Assembly (NCBI GenBank): GCA_910579745.1
Contig: CAJTVH010000009.1
Coordinates: 16,470 to 80,469, forward strand
Direction of reading: 5' to 3'
From: an uncultured Clostridia bacterium
GTDB lineage: Bacteria; Bacillota; Clostridia; Lachnospirales; CAG-274
Length of the DNA stretch: 64,000 nt
This document shows, piece by piece, positions 18,013 through 26,803 of the stretch. The translations under genes were made by a program, and so were the position numbers. The notes under the pieces are model-generated. The model did not search any database, was not told the DNA's origin, and saw only the letters and a program-made list of their open reading frames with translations. Position 1 is the first letter of the stretch; each line of letters opens with the position of its first letter.

Positions 18013-19167
18013 ATGTATAAGGTTTTAACTTTAAATAAAATTTCAAAAGTTGGTTTATCGGAGCTTCCGGAGAACATGTACTCGGTTTCAGATGAGGAAA
18101 AAAATCCTGACGCCGTTCTTTTAAGAAGTTTTAAAATGCACGACATGGAACTTCCTGAATCCCTTTTAGCCGTAGCGAGATGCGGGGCGGGAGTAAACAA
18201 TATTCCTCTTGACAAATGCGCTGAGAAAGGAATAGTAGTGTTCAACACTCCCGGAGCCAACGCCAACGCCGTTAAAGAACTTGTTTTGACAGCGCTTTTG
18301 ATTTCATCACGTAAAATTGCTGAGAGCTATGAGTGGGCCAAATCACTTAAAGGCAGCGAGGGTATTCCAGCGGCTGTGGAGAAAGGCAAATCTCAGTTTG
18401 CCGGCCCTGAAATCATGGGCAAAACTTTAGGCATAATCGGTTTAGGAGCTATAGGAGTGCTTGTGGCTGAGGCGGCGGTCTCTCTTGGAATGAAAGTTAT
18501 AGGGTACGACCCATTTCTTTCTTTAAACGGGGCGTTGAAGCTTGACAAAGCCGTTAAATACACAACTAATCTTGACGACGTTTACAGCGAGAGCGATTAT
18601 ATAACAGTTCATGTTCCTCTTACTCCAGACACAAAGGAAATGTTTTGTAAAGAGAGTTTCGCCAAAATGAAGGACGGAGTTAGAATAATTAATTTGGCGA
18701 GAGGAGAGCTTGTTAATATAGGCGACATTAAAGAAGCTATTAAAGAGGGCAAAGTGTGTAAGTTTGTTACGGACTTCCCGAATGAGGATACAGTGGGCGT
18801 TGACGGGATAATAACCCTGCCTCATTTAGGAGCTTCAACACCGGAGGCGGAGGATAACTGCGCTTCTATGGCCGCTAATGAGATGAGAGAATATTTAGAA
18901 AACGGAAATATTGTTAATTCCGTGAATTATCCTAATTGCTTTTTAGCCAAAAACGCTGAGTCAAGGATCTGCGTCCTTTACAAAAACTCACCGGACGCTG
19001 TCTCAAACATTACAAAGGCTTTCGCCGACAAGGGCGTTACCGTTAAAGATATGGCGAGCAAAAGCAAAGGAGATTTCGCTTACTCAATTATTGATTTTGA
19101 CGGGGCTTGTGATATGTCAGGCGCTATTGGGGCTATAGAGGGCGTTATCAGAGTAAGAGTTATTTAA
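18013..19167 (+). CDS. serA: D-3-phosphoglycerate dehydrogenase
   Basis: A 384-residue D-isomer 2-hydroxyacid dehydrogenase with a short form C-terminus. VARCGAGVNNIPLDKC and GLGAIGVLVAEAAVSLGMKVIGYDP form the NAD-binding Rossmann site. The catalytic Arg/Glu/His triad regions are INLARGELVN, TDFPNEDT and TLPHLGASTPEAEDN. A C-terminal ACT-like domain (about 315-384) may sense serine. The TTG at 18007 lies only 3 bases after AAGGAG, so the ATG at 18013 (9 bases) is the better start. Confidence 0.95.
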   Translation: MYKVLTLNKISKVGLSELPENMYSVSDEEKNPDAVLLRSFKMHDMELPESLLAVARCGAGVNNIPLDKCAEKGIVVFNTPGANANAVKELVLTALLISSRKIAESYEWAKSLKGSEGIPAAVEKGKSQFAGPEIMGKTLGIIGLGAIGVLVAEAAVSLGMKVIGYDPFLSLNGALKLDKAVKYTTNLDDVYSESDYITVHVPLTPDTKEMFCKESFAKMKDGVRIINLARGELVNIGDIKEAIKEGKVCKFVTDFPNEDTVGVDGIITLPHLGASTPEAEDNCASMAANEMREYLENGNIVNSVNYPNCFLAKNAESRICVLYKNSPDAVSNITKAFADKGVTVKDMASKSKGDFAYSIIDFDGACDMSGAIGAIEGVIRVRVI

Positions 19168-19218
19168 ATTTTATAAAATTTATATTTTTACCGCTATAGA
19201 GAGTGTAAGGGATTCAAG

Positions 19219-19340
19219 CGTATCTAAAAACCGAGATACGCTTGAAAAATCATAAAAAAGAGGTAGAATCCTTTTTCTTTATTTTTCACAGTTTGCAAAA
19301 CTCTGACAATAAGTACAAAGTTTTAGGATACGCTTCTATA
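19219..19340. repeat. Possible family B relative
   Basis: AAGCGTATCTAAAAACCGAGATACGCTTGAAAAATCATAAAAAAG at the left and TTTTAGGATACGCTT at the right are inverted and resemble family B ends. The left end itself forms a GCGTATC / GATACGC hairpin. Divergent, so the assignment is tentative. Confidence 0.4.
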
Positions 19341-19382
19341 GAGATTAAAAGAATTTTCAGTGTGTAATAATTATTTTAAATA

Positions 19383-19420
19383 TCAGGTTTTATTAAAACC
19401 TGACTATTTATTTTTTATTA
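19383..19420 (+). terminator. Terminator between serA and the DUF1015 gene
   Basis: TCAGGTTTTA pairs with TAAAACCTGA, followed by CTATTTATTTTTT. A short stem, so possibly leaky. Confidence 0.5.
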
Positions 19421-19450
19421 TTTAATGTAATTTATCAAGGAGGGAAAACT

Positions 19451-20701
19451 ATGTCAGTTATCAGACCTTTTAAAGCTATAAGACCGGCGGCGAATCTCGC
19501 CTCTAAAGTAGCCGCTCTTCCTTACGACGTTATGAGCAGCGACGAGGCGAGGGAAATGGTTATCGGAAACCCTTATTCTTTTTTACATATTGACAAAGCG
19601 GAAATTGATTTAAGTCCTGATATTGACCTTTATGACGACAAGGTTTATGAGAAAGCCTCGGAAAATCTTCAGAAGATGATAGCTGACGGGGTTTTTATAA
19701 AAGACAATTCTCCCATGCTTTATATTTATACTCTTACAATGAATGGAAAAAGCCAGACTGGACTTGTTTCCTGTACGTCTATTGACGAGTATTTAGACGG
19801 AAAAATAAAAAAACACGAGCTTACTAGAGAGGCTAAAGAAAAAGACCGTATACGCCATGTAGACACGTGTAACGCCAATACGGGCCCTATTTTCCTTACT
19901 TATAAGCATAGGGAGGAAATTTCCTCGATTATTGAGAATTTTAAGAAGAATGAGCCGCCTGTATATGACTTTGTGACGGAAGACGACATTACTCACACTG
20001 TTTGGGTAATCGACAAAGAAGAGATTATAAAAAAGCTTACGGACGAGTTTAAGAAAGTCTCTGCCCTTTACATAGCGGACGGACACCACAGAAATGCCTC
20101 CGCCGTTAAAGTAGGTCTTAAAAGGCGTGAGGAGTTTCCGAATTTTTCGGAAGATGACGAGTTTAACTTTTATTTATCGGTTCTCTTCCCTGATGACCAG
20201 CTTTTCATTATGGATTATAATAGAGTGGTGAAAGACCTTAACGGTCTTTCTGACGACGAATTTTTTGACAAAATAAGGGAATATTTTATCATTTCGGAGC
20301 GAGGGGAAAAAGGTTCACCATATAAACCTAAAAAGGCGAGGGCTTTTGGTATGTATATAGGCGGGAAATGGTTTTCTCTTGAGGCGAAAGAAAATGTCGG
20401 AGAGGGCGAGGATGTTGTGGGCCGCCTTGACGTTTCTATTTTGCAGAATTATCTTTTATCTCCTGTTTTGGGAATAGACGATCCGAGAAGCGATGACAGA
20501 ATTGATTTTGTCGGCGGCATAAGGGGACTTAGTGAGCTTGAGAAAAGAGTTGACTCAGGAGAGATGAAGGCGGCTTTCTCTATGTTTCCGACTTCTATGG
20601 ATGAGCTTATGGAAATAGCCGACAGCGGGAAGATTATGCCACCTAAGTCAACTTGGTTTGAGCCAAAGCTTAGAAGCGGGTTATTTATTCATGAGTTATA
20701 A
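19451..20701 (+). CDS. DUF1015 family protein
   Basis: A 416-residue soluble protein. Start IRPFKAIRPAANLASKVAALPYDVMSSDEAR and internal NPYSFLHIDKAEIDL, RHVDTCNANTGPIFLTY, LYIADGHHRNASA and FPTSMDELMEIADSGKIMPPKSTWFEPKLRSGLFIHEL are diagnostic of DUF1015. The family is regularly encoded beside serA and serC in Clostridia, which suggests a role tied to serine or phosphoserine metabolism (for example a kinase), but this is inference. The start has AAGGAGGG. It is the last chromosomal gene before the phage-like locus. Confidence 0.9.
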   Translation: MSVIRPFKAIRPAANLASKVAALPYDVMSSDEAREMVIGNPYSFLHIDKAEIDLSPDIDLYDDKVYEKASENLQKMIADGVFIKDNSPMLYIYTLTMNGKSQTGLVSCTSIDEYLDGKIKKHELTREAKEKDRIRHVDTCNANTGPIFLTYKHREEISSIIENFKKNEPPVYDFVTEDDITHTVWVIDKEEIIKKLTDEFKKVSALYIADGHHRNASAVKVGLKRREEFPNFSEDDEFNFYLSVLFPDDQLFIMDYNRVVKDLNGLSDDEFFDKIREYFIISERGEKGSPYKPKKARAFGMYIGGKWFSLEAKENVGEGEDVVGRLDVSILQNYLLSPVLGIDDPRSDDRIDFVGGIRGLSELEKRVDSGEMKAAFSMFPTSMDELMEIADSGKIMPPKSTWFEPKLRSGLFIHEL

Positions 20702-20810
20702 TTATCAGCGCTTAGAGGCTAAATGGGCGCTGAACGAAGTTTATAAGCTTTTTAACTATATCTGTTTAATAGAAAATTTATGTTTTTTACAATTTTGATT
20801 TTTTAAAATT

Positions 20811-20842
20811 TAAAGTCTCGGATGGGTATTTCCGAGGCTTTA
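20811..20842 (+). terminator. Terminator after the DUF1015 gene
   Basis: AAAGTCTCGG and CCGAGGCTTT form a 10-bp stem (one G-T pair) around ATGGGTATTT, followed by AAATTTTATA. The T tract is weak but the position is right. Confidence 0.5.
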
Positions 20843-20878
20843 AATTTTATATATGTTACTTTGTGTTACTATATGTTA

Positions 20879-20907
20879 TTGTATGTTACTATATTTTGTG
20901 GTATAAT
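20879..20907 (+). promoter_or_regulatory. Extended -10 promoter at left edge of the phage-like locus
   Basis: TTGTAT at 20879-20884, 17-base spacer and TATAAT at 20902-20907, with TGG immediately before the -10. Upstream are tandem TGTTACTATA-like repeats (20857-20893). Transcription would start near 20914 and meet a terminator within about 60 bases. Confidence 0.7.
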
Positions 20908-20913
20908 ACAAAC

Positions 20914-20972
20914 AAGTTAAAGATTGCCCACGGGCAAGAGAAAAGCGAATCGATAAATCGATTCGCTTTTTT
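20914..20972 (+). ncRNA. Candidate small RNA or attenuated leader
   Basis: Between a clear promoter and a clear terminator there is a roughly 60-nt transcript with no open frame. It would contain a 6-bp hairpin TTGCCC-AC-GGGCAA (20924-20937) and then a 14-bp terminator stem (20941-20954 with 20957-20970) ending in Ts. It could be a free small RNA, or the leader of the downstream terminase operon in which reading past the terminator needs an antiterminator, as in phage late promoters. Inference only. Confidence 0.5.
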
Positions 20973-21022
20973 ACGTATAGGAAAGGGATACTTATACATT
21001 TATTGACTATTATATCAATCAA

Positions 21023-21162
21023 GGAAATACCGCACAATTCAAAAATAAAAATAATTTTTTAAAAAAATTGGAGTGTTAGTGTTATTTTTCTTGAAAAATG
21101 ACACGATAACGGAAATTTTAAATTTGAAAAATTATTTTTATTTTCCTTTGTGCGGTGTTTCC
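21023..21162. mobile_element. MITE family A, copy 1
   Basis: A 140-bp AT-rich element with terminal inverted repeats GGAAATACCGCACAA and the matching right end TTGTGCGGTGTTTCC. The flanks carry TCAA on both sides, a 4-bp target duplication. There is no open frame, so it must move with help from a transposase elsewhere. Nearly identical to the copies at 28.5, 30.0, 31.5 and 35.4 kb. Confidence 0.85.
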
Positions 21163-21259
21163 TCAAGTCTATTAAATCAATTCCAGAATAGAAAGAGAAA
21201 AGAAAAAAATTTTTTCCGTCTATACTGGAATTGACGCAAAGTTTAGGGGCGAGTCATTT

Positions 21260-21444
21260 TATAGCAATCCAATTTAAAAATGAACAAAAGGAGACTGCTG
21301 AAAAGGCGTTTTCAGCCAGATAAAATTTATTTTCGCAAGGCGCTGGAAGGAGAGCATAGTTGAATGCCTATGCCGACTGACGGCAGCGCAGTGAAAATAA
21401 TTTTTAGCCGTCGAACTTGTTTATTTTTAGTTTGGATTGCTATA
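21260..21444. mobile_element. Family C element with complete ends
   Basis: A 185-bp element with terminal inverted repeats TATAGCAATCCAA and TTTGGATTGCTATA. The interior has GCGCTGGAAGGAGAGCATAG, GCCTATGCCGACTGACGGCAGCGC and GCCGTCGAACTTG, shared with the copies at 28.0, 28.3, 31.7 and 39.2 kb. Together with copy 1 of family A it occupies much of the gap 20702-21508. Confidence 0.7.
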
Positions 21445-21508
21445 AAAGGGCTCGCGGGGAGCAAAACAGCGTTCCGCTCTCTTTCGCTACAATTATAGGG
21501 GGAATTTT

Positions 21509-21946
21509 ATGGGGAAAAAATTAAATGAAAGGCAGAAACGGGCCGCCGATTTTTTTATTGAGCTTGGAAACAAAACAAAGGCCCTTATTAAAGCCGGTTA
21601 CAGCAAAAAAAGCGCGGGCAGTATGTGCACCCGTTTTTTTGAGAACAAAGACGTTAAAGAATATGTGGAGGAAAGACTTAAAACCTTAGACGAGGAGAGG
21701 ATAGCTTCGGCGAGGGAGGTTATGACATATTTAACATCAGTCATGAGGGGAAAGGAAAAGGAACAGGTTATCGTAGTGACTGGAGAGGGCGACGGAGTAA
21801 CGAAAGCCAAAAATATAGAGAAGACCATTTCAGCGAAAGAGAGAATCAGAGCTGCCGAGCTTCTGGGAAAAAGGTTTGGTATTTATACGGACAAAGTTAA
21901 TTTAGGCGGTGTTTCCGTAATTATAAAGGATGATATAGATGAGTGA
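21509..21946 (+). CDS. Phage terminase small subunit
   Basis: A 145-residue XtmA-like protein that would recognise DNA and start packaging. The N-terminal helix-turn-helix LNERQKRAADFFIELGNKTKALIKAGYSKKSAGSMCTRFF and the following VKEYVEERLKTLDEERIASAREVMTYLTSVMRG are typical of the Terminase_2 family. C-terminal SAKERIRAAELLGKRFGIYTDKV is also conserved. It overlaps the large subunit gene by 8 bases, the usual arrangement. AGGGGG serves as ribosome binding site. First gene of the phage-like block. Confidence 0.9.
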   Translation: MGKKLNERQKRAADFFIELGNKTKALIKAGYSKKSAGSMCTRFFENKDVKEYVEERLKTLDEERIASAREVMTYLTSVMRGKEKEQVIVVTGEGDGVTKAKNIEKTISAKERIRAAELLGKRFGIYTDKVNLGGVSVIIKDDIDE

Positions 21947-23189
21947 GGTTAAGGAAATTTCACTTAACGAGGTTATCGGCGGGGGGTATTCAGACTTTTG
22001 GAATTTTAAGGGAAGATACAGGGTATGCAAAGGATCCAGAGCGAGCAAAAAAAGCAAAACCGCCGCCCTTAATTTTATTTTCAGAATTATGAAATATAAA
22101 AACTCAAATTTACTTGTTGTGAGGAAGGTTTTCTCAACTTTAAAAGACAGTTGTTTTTCCGAGCTTAAATGGGCCGCTCTTCGTCTTGGGGTTTATGACC
22201 TTTGGGAATTTAAGCTTTCACCTCTTGAGATGACATACAAGCCCACAGGACAGAAAATTTTTTTCAGAGGTCTTGACGACCCTTTAAAAATCACGTCAAT
22301 TACCGTAAGCCATGGGAGTCTTTGCTGGTTATGGATTGAGGAGGCGTATGAAATAGCGAGGGAAACGGATTTTAATATGCTTGACGAGTCTATAAGGGGA
22401 ATGACCGACAGGGGTCTGTTTAAACAAATTACTTTAACTCTCAATCCATGGAACGAGCGTCACTGGATAAAAAAAAGATTTTTCGACGCTCCTAAAAGCT
22501 CCGACATTTTAGCGAAGACGACAAATTATTTACAAAATGAGTTTCTCGACTATAGTGACATAAAAGTTTTTGAGGAAATGAGAGAAAATAACCCAAAAAG
22601 GTATAGAGTAGCCGGACTCGGCTTATGGGGAAGCTCAGATGGTCTTATTTTCGAGAACTGGGAGGAGAGAGTTTTCGATGTTAAGGAAATATCAGGAAGA
22701 GAGGGGATTAAAAGTGTTTTTGGTTTAGATTTTGGATATACAAATGACCCGACGGCTTTTTTTGCTGGTTTTATAGATTTGGGGAAAAATGAGATTTTTG
22801 TTTTTGACGAGATATATAAAAAGGCCCTTACAAACAAAAATATTTTTGACGAAATTTATAAAAAAGGATTCGCCAAGGAAAAGATAATAGCCGACAGCGC
22901 CGAGCCTAAATCAATTACGGAGCTTTACGAGCTGGGTCTTATAAGAATTAAAAGGGCGAGAAAGGGAAAGGACAGCATTTTAAACGGCATTCAGTTTATA
23001 CAGGGATTTAAAATTTTTATTCTTCCGAAGTGTACAAACTTTATTATGGAAATTCAGAATTATTGCTGGAAAAGCGACAGGTTTGGGCAAAAGGTGAATG
23101 TGCCGTCGGAGGATTTTAATCATTTGATGGACGCCATGCGTTATGGGGTTGAGGAATTTTTAAGAGGTGATATGTTCAGTTTTGACTGA
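21939..23189 (+). CDS. Phage terminase large subunit, PBSX type
   Basis: A 416-residue packaging motor. The variant Walker A is KGSRASKKSKT (residues 31-41), and Walker B with catalytic Glu is LCWLWIEEAYE near 128. The motif TLNPWNERHWIKKRFFD and the C-terminal RNase H-like nuclease domain with LDFGYTNDPTAFF and IIADSAEPKSITEL are intact. The end FNHLMDAMRYGVEEF is typical of XtmB. All catalytic motifs are kept, which argues against long neutral decay. Confidence 0.95.
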   Translation: MSEVKEISLNEVIGGGYSDFWNFKGRYRVCKGSRASKKSKTAALNFIFRIMKYKNSNLLVVRKVFSTLKDSCFSELKWAALRLGVYDLWEFKLSPLEMTYKPTGQKIFFRGLDDPLKITSITVSHGSLCWLWIEEAYEIARETDFNMLDESIRGMTDRGLFKQITLTLNPWNERHWIKKRFFDAPKSSDILAKTTNYLQNEFLDYSDIKVFEEMRENNPKRYRVAGLGLWGSSDGLIFENWEERVFDVKEISGREGIKSVFGLDFGYTNDPTAFFAGFIDLGKNEIFVFDEIYKKALTNKNIFDEIYKKGFAKEKIIADSAEPKSITELYELGLIRIKRARKGKDSILNGIQFIQGFKIFILPKCTNFIMEIQNYCWKSDRFGQKVNVPSEDFNHLMDAMRYGVEEFLRGDMFSFD

Positions 23190-23209
23190 TGGTAATTTCT
23201 TTTTAAATA

Positions 23210-23286
23210 CTGTATAAAAAGACATAAGAGCAAAAAAATACTTTACGGGCGAGCCGCGCGACCGTAAAATATTTTTTATCAGATAC
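23210..23286. repeat. Family D-related fragment
   Basis: TATAAAAAGACATAAGAGCAAAAAAATACTTTACGGGC resembles the left interior of the 16.3-16.7 kb elements. A CGGGC...GCGACCG mini-hairpin and the end CAGATACGCCC follow. It lies between the terminase and portal genes. Confidence 0.4.
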
Positions 23287-23343
23287 GCCCTAGATTAAAA
23301 TTGCTGTAGATATTAGCTATAAATTTTGAGAGGAGGTGAAAAA

Positions 23344-24765
23344 TTGTTTAAGAAAATTACCGAAAGAATCTTAGGATTCAGAAACCAGGAAGATGGAGAT
23401 GTTAATTATAACAAGGAGGACAAAGTTTTTGACAGGGAATTTATAAAATTTCTTGAAAAGGAAGCAGATAGGTTTTTAAGCTCAAAAAAAAGGGCCGATA
23501 TGCTTATGGGTGAAAGATATTATGACGGACGGCACGACATTATCAAAAGAAAAAGAACCGCTATAGGACAGGGCGGGGAGGTTACGGAGGTCTCAAATCT
23601 GCCCAACAATATTATTATCGACAATCAGTATGCCAGAATGGCCGACCAAAAAAACAATTATCTTTTATCCAAGGAACTCACGTTTATTTGTGATGATGAG
23701 AAATTTTTAAGGGAGGTAAAGGATATTTTGGGCCCTGGTTTTTTAAAAACCTTAAAGGCGGTTGGTTTAGACTGTTTTAACTGCGGGGTGGGATATATTT
23801 ACGTATACTGCGACGATTTTGGAAAGCTTTCTTTCAAAAGAATTTCACCTTATGAGATTATTCCTTTTAAAAAAGAGGGTGAGAGGGACTCTTTGGATTT
23901 CGCTTTAAGAATTTACAATACAGAGGTTTATAAAGATGGAGATTTATCTCTTATTGACAAAGCGGAGTTGTTTTTACCCCAAGGGATTAAAAGATTTATT
24001 ATTAAGGGAGGAAAATTCATACCTGAGGGAAGCGGTGAAATTATTCCTTACTTAAATTATAACGGGGAAGCGATGGATTTCGGCAGAGTTCCTATTATAT
24101 CATTTAGGCAGAACGAAAAGGAAATCCCGCTGATTTTAAGAGTTAAGGAACTTCAGGACGCTTTAAACACGGTTCAGTCAGACTTTATGAACAATTTACA
24201 GGAGGACGCGAGAAACACAATTCTTGTGCTTAAAAATTATGACGGAACGAATTTAGGAGAGTTTAGGAAAAATCTCGCCAAATTCGGAGCCGTTAAGGTG
24301 AAAAGTTCAGACGGTGCCGAGGGAGGGGTGTCTACCCTTAAAATTGACGTTGACTCAAACAACTTTAAAACCGTTATATCAAACCTTAAAACAGCCATTG
24401 TGGAAAACGCCAGGGGGATTGACTCAAAGTCTGATAAAATGATTGGGAATTTAAGCAGAATGAACATTCAAAGTATTTACAGCGACACGGACCTTGACGC
24501 CAATTCTATGGAAACGGAGTTTAAGGCGGCTTTTGAGGAAATTTTCTTTTTTATTAAATTTTATGTTAAAAATTTTATATCGGGTGATTTTAAAGACGAA
24601 AAAATCGAGGTTATTTTTAACAGGGATATTTTAATAAACGAGACGGAAGCTATTGACAACTGTATTAAATCTTTAGCGATATTATCAAGGGAAACAGTCG
24701 TTTCTCAGCATCCATGGGTCGGCGACGTTTTAGAGGAAAAAGAAAAAATACAAAAAGAGATTTAG
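23344..24765 (+). CDS. Phage portal protein, SPP1 gp6-like
   Basis: A 473-residue portal protein that would form the dodecameric ring at the capsid vertex. It shows RYYDGRHDIIKRKR, YARMADQKNNYLLSKELTF, LKAVGLDCFNCGVGYIYVY, ISPYEIIPF and VPIISFRQNEKEIP. The conserved LQDALNTVQSDFMNNLQEDARNTILVLKNYDG and IVENARGIDSKSDK helices follow. The start is TTG at 23344, eight bases behind AGGAGGTG; an upstream in-frame TTG at 23326 precedes that site and is unlikely. Usual family size 450-500. Confidence 0.92.
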   Translation: MFKKITERILGFRNQEDGDVNYNKEDKVFDREFIKFLEKEADRFLSSKKRADMLMGERYYDGRHDIIKRKRTAIGQGGEVTEVSNLPNNIIIDNQYARMADQKNNYLLSKELTFICDDEKFLREVKDILGPGFLKTLKAVGLDCFNCGVGYIYVYCDDFGKLSFKRISPYEIIPFKKEGERDSLDFALRIYNTEVYKDGDLSLIDKAELFLPQGIKRFIIKGGKFIPEGSGEIIPYLNYNGEAMDFGRVPIISFRQNEKEIPLILRVKELQDALNTVQSDFMNNLQEDARNTILVLKNYDGTNLGEFRKNLAKFGAVKVKSSDGAEGGVSTLKIDVDSNNFKTVISNLKTAIVENARGIDSKSDKMIGNLSRMNIQSIYSDTDLDANSMETEFKAAFEEIFFFIKFYVKNFISGDFKDEKIEVIFNRDILINETEAIDNCIKSLAILSRETVVSQHPWVGDVLEEKEKIQKEI

Positions 24766-24778
24766 GAGGGGTTATTTT

Positions 24779-25144
24779 ATGAAAAAAGAAGAATTATTAA
24801 AAATCGGGCTTACAGAGGAGCAAGCGGACATAATTGTTCAGATGAACGAGGAGAACATCGGAAAGATAAAAGTTGAGATGGGTGTTCGCGACGCTTTATT
24901 AAAACATAAGGTCAAAAATATTAAAACAGTTTTGCCTCTTATAGATTTTGATAAAATAAAAAACGGGGAAGAAGGGATTTTTGGAATAGAGGAGCAGATA
25001 AAAGAGCTTAAAAACTCAGAGGACACGGCCTTTCTTTTTGAGGACGACAAGGTTACAGGCGCTAAAGCGGAAGAAAGCGGAAACGGCGGGAAAAAGCCTA
25101 AAAACGGAAAAATGACTTATACTCAGATGTGCCGTTTAATATAG
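24779..25144 (+). CDS. Compact phage scaffold protein (GP20-like)
   Basis: A 121-residue protein between portal and capsid genes, the standard scaffold position. KKEELLKIGLTEEQADIIVQMNEENI, then KNIKTVLPLIDFDKIKNGEEGIFGIEEQIKELKNSEDTAFLFED, fit the minor-structural GP20/scaffold family. It is shorter than typical members, which usually have a longer coiled coil of roughly 180-200 residues in total. The C-terminus GKMTYTQMCRLI resembles capsid-binding tails. No maturation protease is encoded nearby. Confidence 0.75.
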   Translation: MKKEELLKIGLTEEQADIIVQMNEENIGKIKVEMGVRDALLKHKVKNIKTVLPLIDFDKIKNGEEGIFGIEEQIKELKNSEDTAFLFEDDKVTGAKAEESGNGGKKPKNGKMTYTQMCRLI

Positions 25145-25166
25145 GCAATTTTATTTATTTTTCTAT

Positions 25167-25306
25167 GGAAATACCGCATAATTAAAAAATAAAAATAATT
25201 TTAGCGGCAGCGGCAAAAAAATTTGAATGAAAGTGTTATTTTTTCAAGAAAAAAATGACACTTTTTTTTGTAAAATTGTTTTTATTTCCTTTTGTGCGGT
25301 GTTTCC
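25167..25306. mobile_element. MITE family A, copy 2 (before capsid gene)
   Basis: Ends GGAAATACCGCATAA and GTGCGGTGTTTCC, flanked on both sides by CTAT (4-bp target duplication). The interior is somewhat diverged (AGCGGCAGCGGC). It lies 36 bases before the capsid start codon, with its right end close to the ribosome binding site. Confidence 0.82.
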
Positions 25307-25342
25307 CTATACAAAAAAATTATTATTTCAGGAGGTTTTTTT

Positions 25343-26392
25343 ATGGCTAAATTTGACAGTAAATCTTTTAATCCACAGGCTTTTGGTAAGTATATAGAGA
25401 CTTTACCGAAAACAAAGAAAAACGAACTTATTAAGGGAGGAATACTGAAAGGCAACAGCGAGATACGAGAGGCTTTCGGAAGCCAAACCGGTACAGCCTA
25501 CGCTATTTTGCCTATTTACGGAAGAATAGGTGGCGACGCTTTTAACTATGACGGTGTGAACGACATAGAAGCGGAGACGACCTCGTCTTTCGAGAGGGGA
25601 GTTGTGGTAGTCGGACGAGCGATGGCGTGGCTTGAGAAAGATTTTTCTGAGGATATTACAGGGGGCGCTGAATTTATGGACAACGCCGCCGTTCAAGTGA
25701 GCGATTATTTTGACAACGTTGACCAAAAGACCATATTATCGATTTTAAAAGGCATTTTCAGTATGACGGGGAAAGAAAACCTTAAATTCGTAAACGGCCA
25801 CACTTATGATATTTCCGCCGAAACAGGGGAGCTGGCTTTTGTGGACGCCGTAACATTAAACAACGCCGTACAGAAGGCGGGAGGCGACAACAAAAACAAA
25901 TTCAGCGTGGTTATTATGCACAGTGTTGTGGCGACAAATCTTGAGAACCTTAATTTATTGGGGTATCTTAAACAAACCGACCAGTCAGGTATTCAAAGAG
26001 ATTTAACCTTAGCCACATGGAACGGCAGAATAGTTCTTATTGACGACGATATGCCTGTTACGGAGAAAGATGGGTATAACGAGTATACTACCTACATATT
26101 AGGTGAGGGAGCGTTCGATTATGAGGATATTGGGGCGAGAGTTCCTTTTGAGATGCACAGAGACCCGAAAACCAACGGAGGGCTGGACACTTTATACGCA
26201 AGAACGAGAAAATGTTTCGCTCCTTTCGGAATATCTTACACTAAAACAAAACAGGCAAGCCTGTCGCCTACAGACGAGGAACTTTCCGACGGGGGAAACT
26301 GGGAGCTTGTAAATAACGGATTATCCGGAGACGACAAGGAATGGATTGACCACAAGGCTATCGCTATCGCCAGGGTTATTTCAAGAGGATAA
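25343..26392 (+). CDS. Phage major capsid protein
   Basis: A 349-residue coat protein like those of clostridial myophages. It begins AKFDSKSFNPQAFGKYIETLPKTKKNELIKGGILKGNSEIREAFGSQTGTAYA, followed by IPIYGRIGG-type strand, FERGVVVVGRAMAWLEKDFSEDITGG and VQVSDYFDNVDQKTILSILKGIF. It ends YARTRKCFAPFGISYTK plus a short tail. The ATG at 25343 follows GGAGG; an in-frame start further upstream would lie in the MITE and is rejected. HK97-like fold is expected from homology, not visible directly. Confidence 0.88.
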   Translation: MAKFDSKSFNPQAFGKYIETLPKTKKNELIKGGILKGNSEIREAFGSQTGTAYAILPIYGRIGGDAFNYDGVNDIEAETTSSFERGVVVVGRAMAWLEKDFSEDITGGAEFMDNAAVQVSDYFDNVDQKTILSILKGIFSMTGKENLKFVNGHTYDISAETGELAFVDAVTLNNAVQKAGGDNKNKFSVVIMHSVVATNLENLNLLGYLKQTDQSGIQRDLTLATWNGRIVLIDDDMPVTEKDGYNEYTTYILGEGAFDYEDIGARVPFEMHRDPKTNGGLDTLYARTRKCFAPFGISYTKTKQASLSPTDEELSDGGNWELVNNGLSGDDKEWIDHKAIAIARVISRG

Positions 26393-26405
26393 AAGAGGTG
26401 ATTTT

Positions 26406-26786
26406 TTGATTGAGAGGATAATTGAGAGGCTTGGCCAATTTGGGATAGAAGTCAAAATCTCTGACAGAAGGCTGATTATTGCCGAATATGAGAACGCGCT
26501 GTCTTTTATAAGGGCGTCATGTAATATTGATGAAATTCCGAACGACCTTGAAAATGTGATTATCGAGAGAACCTGCGGTAATTTTTTATTTGTTTTAAAA
26601 AATTTTAGAGGACTTGACGGGGCAGATTACGAGGCTTTTGTCAAGGAAATCGCTGAAGGCGACGTTAAAGTGGTTTTTGACGAGGATTCAGTTTTAAGCG
26701 AGGAGCAGAAAATTGACAAGGTTATTGATTTTCTTATGGGATACGGGGAAGAGATTATATTATCAAAAAGGTGTATTTGCTGGTGA
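26406..26786 (+). CDS. Head-tail connector protein
   Basis: A 126-residue protein in the position of the gp6/XkdG-H-type connector. It begins IERIIERLGQFGIEVKISDRRLIIAEYENALSFIRASCNIDEIPNDLENVIIERTCGNFL, an all-helical pattern typical of ring-forming connectors. The start is TTG at 26406, after GAGGTG. The upstream ATG at 26346 overlaps the capsid gene in another frame and is rejected. The exact family is not certain. Confidence 0.7.
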   Translation: MIERIIERLGQFGIEVKISDRRLIIAEYENALSFIRASCNIDEIPNDLENVIIERTCGNFLFVLKNFRGLDGADYEAFVKEIAEGDVKVVFDEDSVLSEEQKIDKVIDFLMGYGEEIILSKRCICW

Positions 26787-26803
26787 CGGGGGATTAATTT
26801 TTT

